Notes under the pieces: model-generated | Told to the model about the DNA's origin: nothing | Database searches by the model: none | Seen by the model: the letters and a program-made list of their open reading frames with translations, nothing else | Translations under genes and position numbers: made by a program | Part shown: piece after piece, positions 1 through 5,525 of the stretch | Position numbering within the stretch: position 1 is the stretch's first letter | How the letters are laid out: every line of letters begins with the position of its first letter | Origin: an uncultured Clostridia bacterium | GTDB lineage: Bacteria > Bacillota > Clostridia > Oscillospirales > Acutalibacteraceae | Reading direction: 5' to 3' | NCBI GenBank assembly: GCA_945869905.1 | Contig: CAMBQD010000077.1 | Span: 1-5,643, forward strand | DNA length: 5,643 nucleotides

Positions 1-681
1 TCCCTTAAACTTCCTGTGCTTATGAACAATATAGTTAAGTATGAAAAAGCCGAGAATACACCAAACGCTTTCATAAAGAAAGGTAGGGTGAACAGGCATG
101 GTGGGGTCAACCTCTATTCCCTTTGAGGCGAGAGTATCGGCACTTGCCTCAAGGGTTTGCTGTATTTTAAGGCTCCACATTCTGAAGGGAGCGGTGGAGG
201 TATTTACACCGAAAGCCTCCTGATTAAAGAAATTGCCCCAACGTCCTATACCTTGTCCAATCAAAAGTCCCAAGGCACCTAAATCAAGCAAATTCGGAAA
301 ATTGATTTTACCGATTTTACAGCCTATTGCGGCACCGATAAGCGCACCGATTATGCCGCCGTAAATGGCAATACCGCCGTTCCAAATCTGTGGTATTTCG
401 ATAAGGTGGTCCTTGTAGTATGACCATTCAAACATAACGTAATACGCCCTTGCACAGATTATTCCGAAAATTGTACCCCATATCAGTACATCTGTCATAC
501 CGTCAAGGCTCATTTTCCACTTATAGGCCATTCTGCCGCCGTACAAAACGGCAAGCACAAAGCCCACGGCAATAATAATGCCGTACCAATGGACATCGTA
601 TCCGAAAATTGTAAAGGCAACCGATGGCAAATCAAAATCAATACCCAGTCCCTCAAAATAAACTCTTGTGTAATTACTCAT
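1..681 (-). CDS. lgt: Prolipoprotein diacylglyceryl transferase Lgt (3' end cut off by window edge)
   Basis: Integral membrane enzyme that moves diacylglycerol from phosphatidylglycerol to the lipobox cysteine of prolipoproteins, the first step of lipoprotein maturation. I translated 227 codons from the ATG at 681 and the frame is open to base 1. Family landmarks: HWYG (31-34), WNGGIAIYGG (100-109), the Lgt signature GRWGNFFNQEAFG (146-158), and HPTFLYES (198-205). R147, N150 and E155 match E. coli R143, N146 and E151 with a constant offset. The E. coli H103 position is Tyr107 here (IYGG), a form I recall as common in Firmicutes. Several hydrophobic helices are visible. The C-terminal helix with the last conserved Arg/Glu lies outside the window. 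AAGGAG sits 7 nt before the ATG. The start overlaps the yfmH stop by 8 bases, so it is the third gene of a yfmF-yfmH-lgt operon and is probably translationally coupled. Confidence 0.96.
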   Translation of the reverse strand, partial: MSNYTRVYFEGLGIDFDLPSVAFTIFGYDVHWYGIIIAVGFVLAVLYGGRMAYKWKMSLDGMTDVLIWGTIFGIICARAYYVMFEWSYYKDHLIEIPQIWNGGIAIYGGIIGALIGAAIGCKIGKINFPNLLDLGALGLLIGQGIGRWGNFFNQEAFGVNTSTAPFRMWSLKIQQTLEASADTLASKGIEVDPTMPVHPTFLYESVWCILGFFILNYIVHKHRKFKG

Positions 682-1951
682 TTGACGTCTCCTTCACCAC
701 TGACAAAGCACTGTATTCCTCCTGCAGCATATCAGCCAGTCTGTTTTCTATATCCAGCTTTGTTACTGTCCTGTAAATTTCCTGAGCATCAAAAACAGAA
801 TAGCCGCTGAAATAAGCATTTATAAAGCCGTTGGCAATTGAGTCAATATCGTTATATTCCATAATTTCTCTGCCGTAAAGCAAACGTCTTGCAGACTCAA
901 ATTGCTCATCGTCAATGCCGTTTTCCTTCAGCCTTTTAACTGCATTTTTTATCTCCTTTGCAACTGCCTTTGGGTTTGAGCTTTCCCCGTCAAAGGTTAC
1001 CGCCTCATATCCGTAGCCAATAAAATACTCCTTTGAAAAGGTGGTATTTATAAGTCCCTTTTCAAACAAATCACGGTAAAGCTCAGATGTATCGCCTGCA
1101 AGAATTTCAAGAAGAATTGTAACCTCCGCAATTTTTCTGATATCCTGCATGGGCTTTTCACACCTTTCCTTGTAGCCAAAGGAAAATACAGGCATACTCA
1201 TAGCCAGATTATATTCACAGTAGCTGTCAACAATCTCTCTCGGCTCGTTTTCAAAGGACCGTTCAATTTCCAGAGAAGGTGCATCCTTCAACATTCTGTC
1301 ACATACGCCAAGCACCTGCTCAGTCGTAACATTTCCCACCACCGCAAGGCACATATTGTGCAGGTTATAAAAGGTGTTGTAGCAATCGTAAAGCAGCTTA
1401 TCCGTAATTTGCGAGATAGACTCAACAGTGCCTGCAATATCAATGCGTACAGGATGATTGTGATAAAGAAGCCTTAAAAGATTAAAGGTACTCATCCAGC
1501 CTGCAACATCATAATACATTGTAATTTCCTGACCGATTATGCCCTGCTCCTTTTCCACTGTTTCCTTGGTGAAATAAGGATGTGTAACAAAATCAAGAAG
1601 TATCTCCAGTGAGTCCTCAAAATTATCACTGCACTGAAAAAGATAACAGGTTTTGTCAAAGGAGGTATAAGCATTTGCCGACGCTCCTGTTTTTGCATAA
1701 CGTGCAAAGGCGTCCAAATCCTCGCTTTCAAAAAGCTTGTGCTCCAGAAAATGAGCTATTCCCTCAGGTACGGTTGTCCATTCATTACTGTCCGATCGCT
1801 TAAACCTTGTGTCAATGGAGCCGTACTTAGTGCCGAACACCGCATAGGCTGAGGAGTAATTCTCCTTTGGCATAACAAATATCTTAAGACCGGATTTATG
1901 GTCAATTTCATAATATTTTTCGCCCAAAGCGGCTGATTTTATTTCCTTCAT
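674..1951 (-). CDS. yfmH: M16-family zinc peptidase, catalytic-type subunit (YfmH/YmfH, EF-P modification-associated)
   Basis: Single-module M16B peptidase of 425 residues. The zinc motif HFLEH is at 67-71 inside VPEGIAHFLEHKLFE, so H67 and H71 are metal ligands and E70 is the general base. The third ligand is probably E142 in IIGQEITM, the usual conserved glutamate after the motif. SANAYTSFDKTCY (91-103) is the typical following strand. In the C-terminal half the GDTSELYRDLFEKGLIN segment (286-302) aligns with the region where M16 partners carry the substrate-binding Arg/Tyr pair, and these residues are absent. That fits a heterodimer in which YfmF supplies them. GGGAGG lies 7 nt before the ATG, which shares one base with the yfmF stop (TAATG). 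The end overlaps lgt. The B. subtilis homologue (ymfH, beside ymfF and ymfI) is named as associated with 5-aminopentanol modification of elongation factor P, but its substrate is unclear to me. A general peptide-processing role cannot be excluded. Confidence 0.9.
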   Translation of the reverse strand: MKEIKSAALGEKYYEIDHKSGLKIFVMPKENYSSAYAVFGTKYGSIDTRFKRSDSNEWTTVPEGIAHFLEHKLFESEDLDAFARYAKTGASANAYTSFDKTCYLFQCSDNFEDSLEILLDFVTHPYFTKETVEKEQGIIGQEITMYYDVAGWMSTFNLLRLLYHNHPVRIDIAGTVESISQITDKLLYDCYNTFYNLHNMCLAVVGNVTTEQVLGVCDRMLKDAPSLEIERSFENEPREIVDSYCEYNLAMSMPVFSFGYKERCEKPMQDIRKIAEVTILLEILAGDTSELYRDLFEKGLINTTFSKEYFIGYGYEAVTFDGESSNPKAVAKEIKNAVKRLKENGIDDEQFESARRLLYGREIMEYNDIDSIANGFINAYFSGYSVFDAQEIYRTVTKLDIENRLADMLQEEYSALSVVKETSNE

Positions 1952-3228
1952 TATTCTGCCTCCCTTGGTGCTGTGAGCTTATAAACGGTATCGAGAGATA
2001 AAAGCTGTGCGCACTTGATAACGTCCTGCATTGTTACGCTGTCATTTTCCTTAACGGACTGCTCCGGGGCTTTAATGCTGCTCTCGGTTATCTGATTTGA
2101 ATACCAATTTTCTATCAGCTCCGGAGTATCGTTTACCGCGGTAATGGCGTCACGCAGTGCCATTTTAGAGGAAACAAATTCCTCCTCAAAATTGCCGTTT
2201 TTTATTTCCTCAAGCTGATGCAGAATTTCTTTAACAGCCTTGTCCATATTTTCCTCGTTGCAACCGCACTGAATCATAATGCAGCTTTTCTGCCTGGTAT
2301 AACGAGCCGAGCAGTAATAGCAAAGGCTCATTTTTTCACGTACATTTGCAAAAAGCTTTGAATAAGGGCCACCGCCGAAAATATCGCAGAAGGTACGCAT
2401 TGCGGGGGTCAGCTCGTCCTGCGGCTTAAGATTAACGCGAAAGCCCAAAACAAGCTTTCCCTGATTAACATCTATACGCTCTGTCTTTTCCTTAACATTT
2501 TTACATTCCGGCACAAATACTGTTTCGGGCAATGGAGCATAATCTCTTTTTACCGAAGAAAATACTTCCTTAAGGTGAATTGCCGCGGATTCAATATCTG
2601 CACTGCCTACTACGGTTACCATAATTTTTGCTTTTTCCACTGCGTTTTTCCAAGCGGTGAAGACATCACCTGCAGTTATTTTTTCAACATCATCCGCAGT
2701 ACCGTATCTGTCAACACCATATGGCTCGTCGGCAAACATCAGTGCCTCCGCCTGTCTTAAAACGTAAATTCTTTTTTCATTTTGCTCCGACTCTATTTTC
2801 TCTGTCAGTATGCGTTTTTCAGACTCAATATCCTCTTCAAAAAATTCTCTGTTGTCATTAAGCCTTGGCTCAAACAAAAGAGAGGTCAACAGCTTGATAC
2901 ACTCCAGGGAAATACTGCTGTTATCAAGGGAAAACCTGTCGTCAAGGCTTGTGACGCCTAACTTAAGCACCTGTGCCTCGCCTACCTTTGATACAACGGC
3001 AGACAGTGACGCACCATACAAATAGGCAAGCCTTTTATTTAACAGTGACAGGCTTGGATAAGCCGCACTTTTTCTTGAAAGCAAATTTATCATCAGTGCA
3101 TTTACGGACGCCGTTTCCTTTTTTAGGGGAAGTGCAAGACTTATTGCAATTTCGTTTGTTTTAAATCGGTCAGCCTTTACACCCAGCAGTGTTACACCCT
3201 GCACAATTTCTATTTTGTTAAAGCTCAA
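1951..3228 (-). CDS. yfmF: M16-family peptidase-like non-catalytic subunit (YfmF/YmfF, EF-P modification-associated)
   Basis: M16-fold protein of 425 residues, the same length as its partner. The region that should hold HxxEH (about 43-60, ALMINLLSRKSAAYPS) has no His or Glu ligand, so it should not bind catalytic zinc. The C-terminal half carries the other M16 signature very clearly: GGGPYSKLF (285-293) followed by VREKMSLCYY (296-305). R297 and Y304 are the expected substrate-binding pair, as in mitochondrial processing peptidase and bacterial two-subunit M16 enzymes. It is best read as the substrate-binding half of a heterodimer with YfmH. The start is TTG at 3228-3226, with GGAGG 8 nt upstream and no nearer ATG (the next Met is residue 46), and translation from TTG gives the conserved N-terminal strand. 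It is the first gene of yfmF-yfmH-lgt, sharing one base with yfmH. A likely promoter lies in the 80-nt gap upstream, which has no terminator, so readthrough from the small-gene trio is possible. Confidence 0.9.
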   Translation of the reverse strand: MSFNKIEIVQGVTLLGVKADRFKTNEIAISLALPLKKETASVNALMINLLSRKSAAYPSLSLLNKRLAYLYGASLSAVVSKVGEAQVLKLGVTSLDDRFSLDNSSISLECIKLLTSLLFEPRLNDNREFFEEDIESEKRILTEKIESEQNEKRIYVLRQAEALMFADEPYGVDRYGTADDVEKITAGDVFTAWKNAVEKAKIMVTVVGSADIESAAIHLKEVFSSVKRDYAPLPETVFVPECKNVKEKTERIDVNQGKLVLGFRVNLKPQDELTPAMRTFCDIFGGGPYSKLFANVREKMSLCYYCSARYTRQKSCIMIQCGCNEENMDKAVKEILHQLEEIKNGNFEEEFVSSKMALRDAITAVNDTPELIENWYSNQITESSIKAPEQSVKENDSVTMQDVIKCAQLLSLDTVYKLTAPREAE

Positions 3229-3236
3229 TTTTTATT

Positions 3237-3241
3237 CCTCC
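3237..3241 (-). promoter_or_regulatory. Shine-Dalgarno site that fixes the TTG start of yfmF
   Basis: On the minus strand GGAGG is followed by 8 A/T-rich bases and then TTG AGC TTT. No ATG or GTG with a comparable site occurs nearby, so this site decides the TTG start. Confidence 0.85.
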
Positions 3242-3265
3242 GTGGTTTATACCGATATCCTTATT

Positions 3266-3294
3266 AATATAACATATTATTACCAAAATTTCCA
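3266..3294 (-). promoter_or_regulatory. Likely sigma-A promoter of yfmF-yfmH-lgt
   Basis: The -35-like TGGAAA is at 3294-3289, followed by a 17-nt spacer and the -10 TATATT at 3271-3266. The -10 is preceded by TGT, giving an extended -10 (TGnTATATT). The predicted transcript start near 3259 leaves a leader of about 31 nt that contains the GGAGG site. The -35 is imperfect (4 of 6), but the extended -10 compensates. The surrounding DNA is AT-rich, so a chance match is possible. Confidence 0.55.
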
Positions 3295-3308
3295 CATATT
3301 ATTTATTA

Positions 3309-3587
3309 CTAAAGTAACAAATAAAGCAGTGCAAGAATAAGGGTATTGTCTGCCCCCTCCTTTGACAAAAGCAAAATTAATGCAAGTATGATAAAAAATG
3401 ATTTATCCTGTTCCTCCTCCTTTTCTTCAGGAGGCATAAAAGAGGTTTCCTTTTTGTCTGTTTTCTCGTTTTTTTGATTGCCTTTATTTTCATTTTTCTC
3501 CTGCTCGGTAAATTTTGCGGCACGGCTTTGCATTTCCTGCACACGCCTTTTTGCCGCAAGTATATCCGATTCCGAAAACTGTGCCAT
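3309..3587 (-). CDS. Uncharacterised 92-residue protein with charged linker and hydrophobic hairpin-like C-terminus
   Basis: I do not recognise a named family. Three parts are visible. Residues 1-26 (starting MAQFSESDILAAKRRVQEMQ) look like an amphipathic, basic helix. Residues 27-62 are a low-complexity K/E/N/Q-rich linker, probably disordered. Residues 63-92 are two short, very hydrophobic runs (SFFIILALILLL and TLILALLYLLL) around a polar SKEGADN turn, with the chain ending at once after the second run. Each run is short for a full membrane crossing, so a re-entrant or helical hairpin, or a self-assembling hydrophobic tail, is as plausible as two transmembrane helices. There is no signal peptide. 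It is the third gene of a trio: its ATG shares one base with the stop of the 126-residue gene (TAATG), and a GAGGGAG site lies just upstream inside that gene. The stop is TAG. A membrane-anchored partner of the two upstream proteins is an inference. Confidence 0.8.
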   Translation of the reverse strand: MAQFSESDILAAKRRVQEMQSRAAKFTEQEKNENKGNQKNEKTDKKETSFMPPEEKEEEQDKSFFIILALILLLSKEGADNTLILALLYLLL

Positions 3588-3967
3588 TAAAACAACTCCC
3601 TCAAAAGCGGCAAAACCTCAAAAAGCTGCATAATTCTTAAAGCCTGGTCAGCCTTATTCTGCGTCTGCGGATTAAGATGGGGCTTAAGTGCCATTATTAA
3701 ATCGGCATTTTTGCTTTTTGTATTCTTCATTTTGTCAAATATTGTCTTTGCTTTCATTATCATATCAAAGTCTATATTGTCAATTCCGCCTGCAAGTGAC
3801 AGTGGGTTTGAAATATCCGCATTACCCTTTTGCACATCATTTGAGCCGTTGCTGAGCTTAGCTTGATTTTTCTGTACCTCCTCACCTAAAATAGATGAGG
3901 CGACACCCTTTAGCATATTTATATCGTCAGCACTCAGACTGTTGATAATATCGTTAAGGTTATCCAT
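3587..3967 (-). CDS. Uncharacterised 126-residue helical protein with N-terminal LSAD module and C-terminal KPHLNP segment
   Basis: Function unknown. The N-terminus (MDNLNDIINSLSADDINMLK, residues 1-20) is predicted helical and resembles residues 32-52 of the 79-residue protein encoded just upstream. A polar Asn/Gln/Ser-rich linker runs from about 30 to 60. The C-terminal part (about 64-126) is helical: FDMIMKAKTIFDKMK, then NADLIMALKPHLNP (88-101), then ADQALRIMQLFEVLPLLREL to the end. I recall a similar 'ALKPHL...K.DQAL+...LLP' tail in conserved hypothetical proteins of Clostridia, but I cannot name a family. It has no signal peptide or membrane segment, so it is probably cytoplasmic. The ATG lies one base after the TGA of the 79-residue gene, with a GGAAGG-like site upstream, and the stop overlaps the start of the 92-residue gene by one base. 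This packing implies one transcript with coupled translation. Confidence 0.82.
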   Translation of the reverse strand: MDNLNDIINSLSADDINMLKGVASSILGEEVQKNQAKLSNGSNDVQKGNADISNPLSLAGGIDNIDFDMIMKAKTIFDKMKNTKSKNADLIMALKPHLNPQTQNKADQALRIMQLFEVLPLLRELF

Positions 3968-3968
3968 A

Positions 3969-4208
3969 TCATTTGCCTTCCATTAATTTTTTCATAAGCT
4001 CCTTTGCCTGCGGAGTTGACAAAAGCTTTTCGGCAGCCTCCTTGTTTGTCAAAACATTTTTAAGCTTCTGTGAAGCGTCTGCCGATAGATTTTTGTTAAT
4101 AAAGTCATCAAGATTTCCGTTATCTGCCGCCTGCTTCATTTTCTCCACATCAATGCCTGTTTTCTCACGGGCATTTTTCATAAAATTGTTCATATCCTTA
4201 CTGTTCAT
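3969..4208 (-). CDS. Uncharacterised 79-residue all-helical protein, first gene of the small-gene trio
   Basis: Small, highly charged, probably fully helical cytoplasmic protein, with no signal peptide, membrane segment or cysteine. Residues 1-30 (MNSKDMNNFMKNAREKTGID and on) form a basic helix. NLDDFINKNLSAD (32-44) resembles the start of the downstream 126-residue protein. The end (KEAAEKLLSTPQAKELMKKL, 56-75) is an amphipathic helix with a 'LLSTPQA' turn. I do not recognise a named family. A strong GGGGAG site lies 9 nt before the ATG, which supports this start over the Met at codon 6. It is divergent from the phosphoesterase gene; the -35 box of that gene's promoter overlaps this start codon. 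No convincing sigma-A promoter is visible for the trio itself. A long antisense frame exists here, but it lacks a ribosome site. Confidence 0.82.
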   Translation of the reverse strand: MNSKDMNNFMKNAREKTGIDVEKMKQAADNGNLDDFINKNLSADASQKLKNVLTNKEAAEKLLSTPQAKELMKKLMEGK

Positions 4209-4236
4209 TGAAATAATCTCCCCTTTATTGTATAAT
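4208..4236 (+). promoter_or_regulatory. Sigma-A promoter of the YfcE-like phosphoesterase gene
   Basis: The -35 TTGAAA (4208-4213), a 17-nt spacer and a perfect -10 TATAAT (4231-4236) make a near-consensus promoter. Transcription should start near 4243, giving a leader of about 30 nt that holds the AGAGGA site. The -10 lies in a tandem 10-bp repeat (unit TATAATCTAA, second copy at 4241-4250). The -35 overlaps the start codon of the divergent 79-residue gene. Confidence 0.75.
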
Positions 4237-4272
4237 CTAATATAATCTATGAAAGAGGACGGTGTTTTATGA

Positions 4273-4734
4273 ATGAGAATTGTAGTAATGTCAGATTCCC
4301 ACAGAGCAACGGGAAATTTATTTGAAATTGTTGAAAAGCATATTAATACAACGGATTTGTTTATATTCTTAGGCGACGGAGAAAATGATTTTGACGATGT
4401 GTTGGCACTTTATCCCGATTTAAAATACGAAAGAGTTTCAGGCAACTGCGATTGGTATTCAACCTATCCCCTGTACAAATCAATCACCGCACAGGGCAAA
4501 AAAATATTTTTCTCCCACGGTCACCCATTCCACGTAAAATTCGGATATGATGAAATAATAAGGGCGGCAAGGACTGAAAAAGCTGATATATGCCTTTTCG
4601 GTCACACTCACAATCAGTACACAAATTATGACGACGGATTATATATTATGAATCCCGGCGCAGTTCGTGACGGCAAATACGGTATGATAGACATAACAAA
4701 ATCAGGGATAATGCTGATACCTGCAAAATTATAG
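4273..4734 (+). CDS. YfcE/MJ0936-type metallophosphoesterase
   Basis: Small calcineurin-like phosphodiesterase of 153 residues, within the usual 150-185 of the YfcE/MJ0936 family. All metal-site motifs are present in order: DSH (D8, H10), GDGE (D35), GNCD (N58), SHGHP (H82) and GHTH (H111, H113). These build a two-metal (typically Mn/Ni) centre that hydrolyses phosphodiesters in vitro; the physiological substrate of the family is generally unknown. It is cytoplasmic, with no signal peptide. The start at 4273 gives MRIVVMSDSH, exactly as in the family, although the better-spaced AGAGGA site (4254-4259) favours an out-of-frame ATG at 4269. A weak GGTG (4261-4264) lies 8 nt before the real start. 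In many Firmicutes the homologue follows the rdgB (XTP pyrophosphatase) gene, but here it is monocistronic with its own promoter and terminator. Confidence 0.92.
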   Translation: MRIVVMSDSHRATGNLFEIVEKHINTTDLFIFLGDGENDFDDVLALYPDLKYERVSGNCDWYSTYPLYKSITAQGKKIFFSHGHPFHVKFGYDEIIRAARTEKADICLFGHTHNQYTNYDDGLYIMNPGAVRDGKYGMIDITKSGIMLIPAKL

Positions 4735-4740
4735 AAAAAA

Positions 4741-4762
4741 GGCGGATTGATTTCAATCCACC
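4741..4762. terminator. Bidirectional rho-independent terminator between the converging phosphoesterase and SDR genes
   Basis: A 10-bp inverted repeat, GGCGGATTGA (4741-4750) and TCAATCCACC (4753-4762), is separated by TT. On the minus strand the single imperfect pair is a G-U wobble and the stem is followed by TTTTTT (4740-4735), giving a strong terminator for the SDR gene. On the plus strand the same pair is a C/A mismatch and the tail is TTAATTTTTA, so it is weaker but still plausible for the phosphoesterase gene. Confidence 0.88.
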
Positions 4763-4769
4763 TTAATTT

Positions 4770-5438
4770 TTATACTATTCCGCCGTTTACGCCAAGCACC
4801 TGTCCGGTGATGTAGCTGCTTTGGGTAAAAAACAAAACCGCCTCGGCAATCTCATTTGGTGTGCCCAGCCTGCCCATAGGCACTTCGTTTTCCAGCTCTT
4901 TTTTGTCAAACTGACTGTTCATACGGGTTTCAATAATACCGGGTGACACGCAGTTGACAGTTATACCGCTGGGTGCAAGCTCCTGTGCCAGTGCTTTTGT
5001 AAGGCCGATAACCGCCGCCTTGCTCATTGAGTATGCAACCTCACAGGAGGCACCTGTCTGCCCCCACATTGAAGAAATATTTATTATTGCTCCGCTATGC
5101 TTTTTAAGCATTGACTTAAGTGCAAGCTTACAGGTGAAAAAATATGACTTTGCATTAATATCATTTACAAGGTCATAATCCTTTTCATCTGTATCATTTA
5201 TCATTTTAACAAGGCTTATACCGGCATTATTCACCAGTACATCAATATCACCCACGGTATCAAAAAGCCGTTCAATATTTGACATCTTGGACAAATCACA
5301 CTTAACGGCAGTAACGCCGCTGTAATCCACAGGAGTGCCATTATACGTTACAAAAACATCGTATCCTTTGCTCATAAACAGCTTTGCAGTGGCTTTGCCG
5401 ATACCTGTTGCACCGCCTGTAATCAAAATCCTTTTCAT
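4770..5438 (-). CDS. ymfI: Short-chain dehydrogenase/reductase, FabG-like; probable EF-P 5-aminopentanone reductase (YmfI)
   Basis: Classical SDR of 222 residues. It has the Rossmann glycine motif TGGATGIG (7-14), D48 in CDLS, NNAG (70-73), and the catalytic set N95, S123, Y136 and K140 (YSMSK), followed by SPG (165-167) and the C-terminal TGQVLGVNGG. It should be an active NAD(P)H-dependent carbonyl reductase in the cytoplasm. It is about 20 residues shorter than FabG (near 245): the stretch after beta-2 (TYNGTPVDYSG) and the helix before NNAG are both shortened, and no basic residue marks NADPH preference there. The YmfI assignment is an inference from the overall look plus the nearby yfmF/yfmH pair, since B. 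subtilis ymfI adjoins ymfF/ymfH and reduces 5-aminopentanone on EF-P. An orphan FabG paralogue or another SDR is the alternative. The ATG at 5438 has GGTGA 4 nt upstream. It has its own near-consensus promoter and a strong terminator. Confidence 0.82.
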   Translation of the reverse strand: MKRILITGGATGIGKATAKLFMSKGYDVFVTYNGTPVDYSGVTAVKCDLSKMSNIERLFDTVGDIDVLVNNAGISLVKMINDTDEKDYDLVNDINAKSYFFTCKLALKSMLKKHSGAIINISSMWGQTGASCEVAYSMSKAAVIGLTKALAQELAPSGITVNCVSPGIIETRMNSQFDKKELENEVPMGRLGTPNEIAEAVLFFTQSSYITGQVLGVNGGIV

Positions 5439-5453
5439 AAAATCACCAAAAAG

Positions 5454-5482
5454 ATTATACCACCTGATGTTGTATTTTTCAA
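5454..5482 (-). promoter_or_regulatory. Sigma-A promoter of the SDR gene, near-leaderless
   Basis: On the minus strand, TTGAAA (5482-5477), a 17-nt spacer and a perfect TATAAT (5459-5454). Transcription should begin near 5447, only about 9 nt before the ATG and right at the GGTGA ribosome site. It interleaves with the divergent plus-strand promoter. Confidence 0.78.
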
Positions 5483-5498
5483 TGATATAGGTTATAAT
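5470..5498 (+). promoter_or_regulatory. Probable promoter of the truncated right-edge gene
   Basis: TTGTAT (5470-5475), a 17-nt spacer and a perfect TATAAT (5493-5498), with a predicted start near 5505 and a leader of about 21 nt. The -35 is weak (3 of 6). The region overlaps the SDR promoter by 13 bases. Confidence 0.55.
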
Positions 5499-5525
5499 TA
5501 ATTCAATACAGTTAGAGGTGTGGTT

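Noticed and set aside
589..810. Plus-strand open frame of 73 codons across the lgt/yfmH junction
   Set aside because: It is antisense to two well-supported genes, has no ribosome site, and its product has no recognisable features.
3266..3278. AATAT-N3-ATATT inverted repeat in the yfmF leader region as an operator or terminator
   Set aside because: It is only 5 bp per arm, entirely A/T, overlaps the -10 box, and has no GC stem or T-tract. Chance is the simpler explanation.
3377..3559. Second minus-strand frame of 60 codons inside the 92-residue gene
   Set aside because: It lies wholly within the coupled gene in another frame, is Lys/Arg-rich by composition, and has no ribosome site of its own.
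3973..4245. Plus-strand open frame of 90 codons opposite the 79-residue gene
   Set aside because: Ser/Phe-rich translation typical of the antisense of a lysine-rich helical gene. It has no ribosome site, while the minus-strand frame has a strong one and is coupled to the next gene.
4231..4250. Tandem 10-bp repeat as a regulator-binding iteron
   Set aside because: Two AT-rich copies only; the first serves as the -10 box of the phosphoesterase promoter, so no separate function is needed.
4227..4252. Sigma-E-like sporulation promoter for the small-gene trio (TCATAG, 12-nt spacer, TATACAAT on the minus strand)
   Set aside because: The boxes resemble mother-cell promoter elements, but the spacing is short, the first -10 base is wrong, and the predicted start would fall inside the GGGGAG ribosome site. 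The region is AT-rich enough for chance matches.
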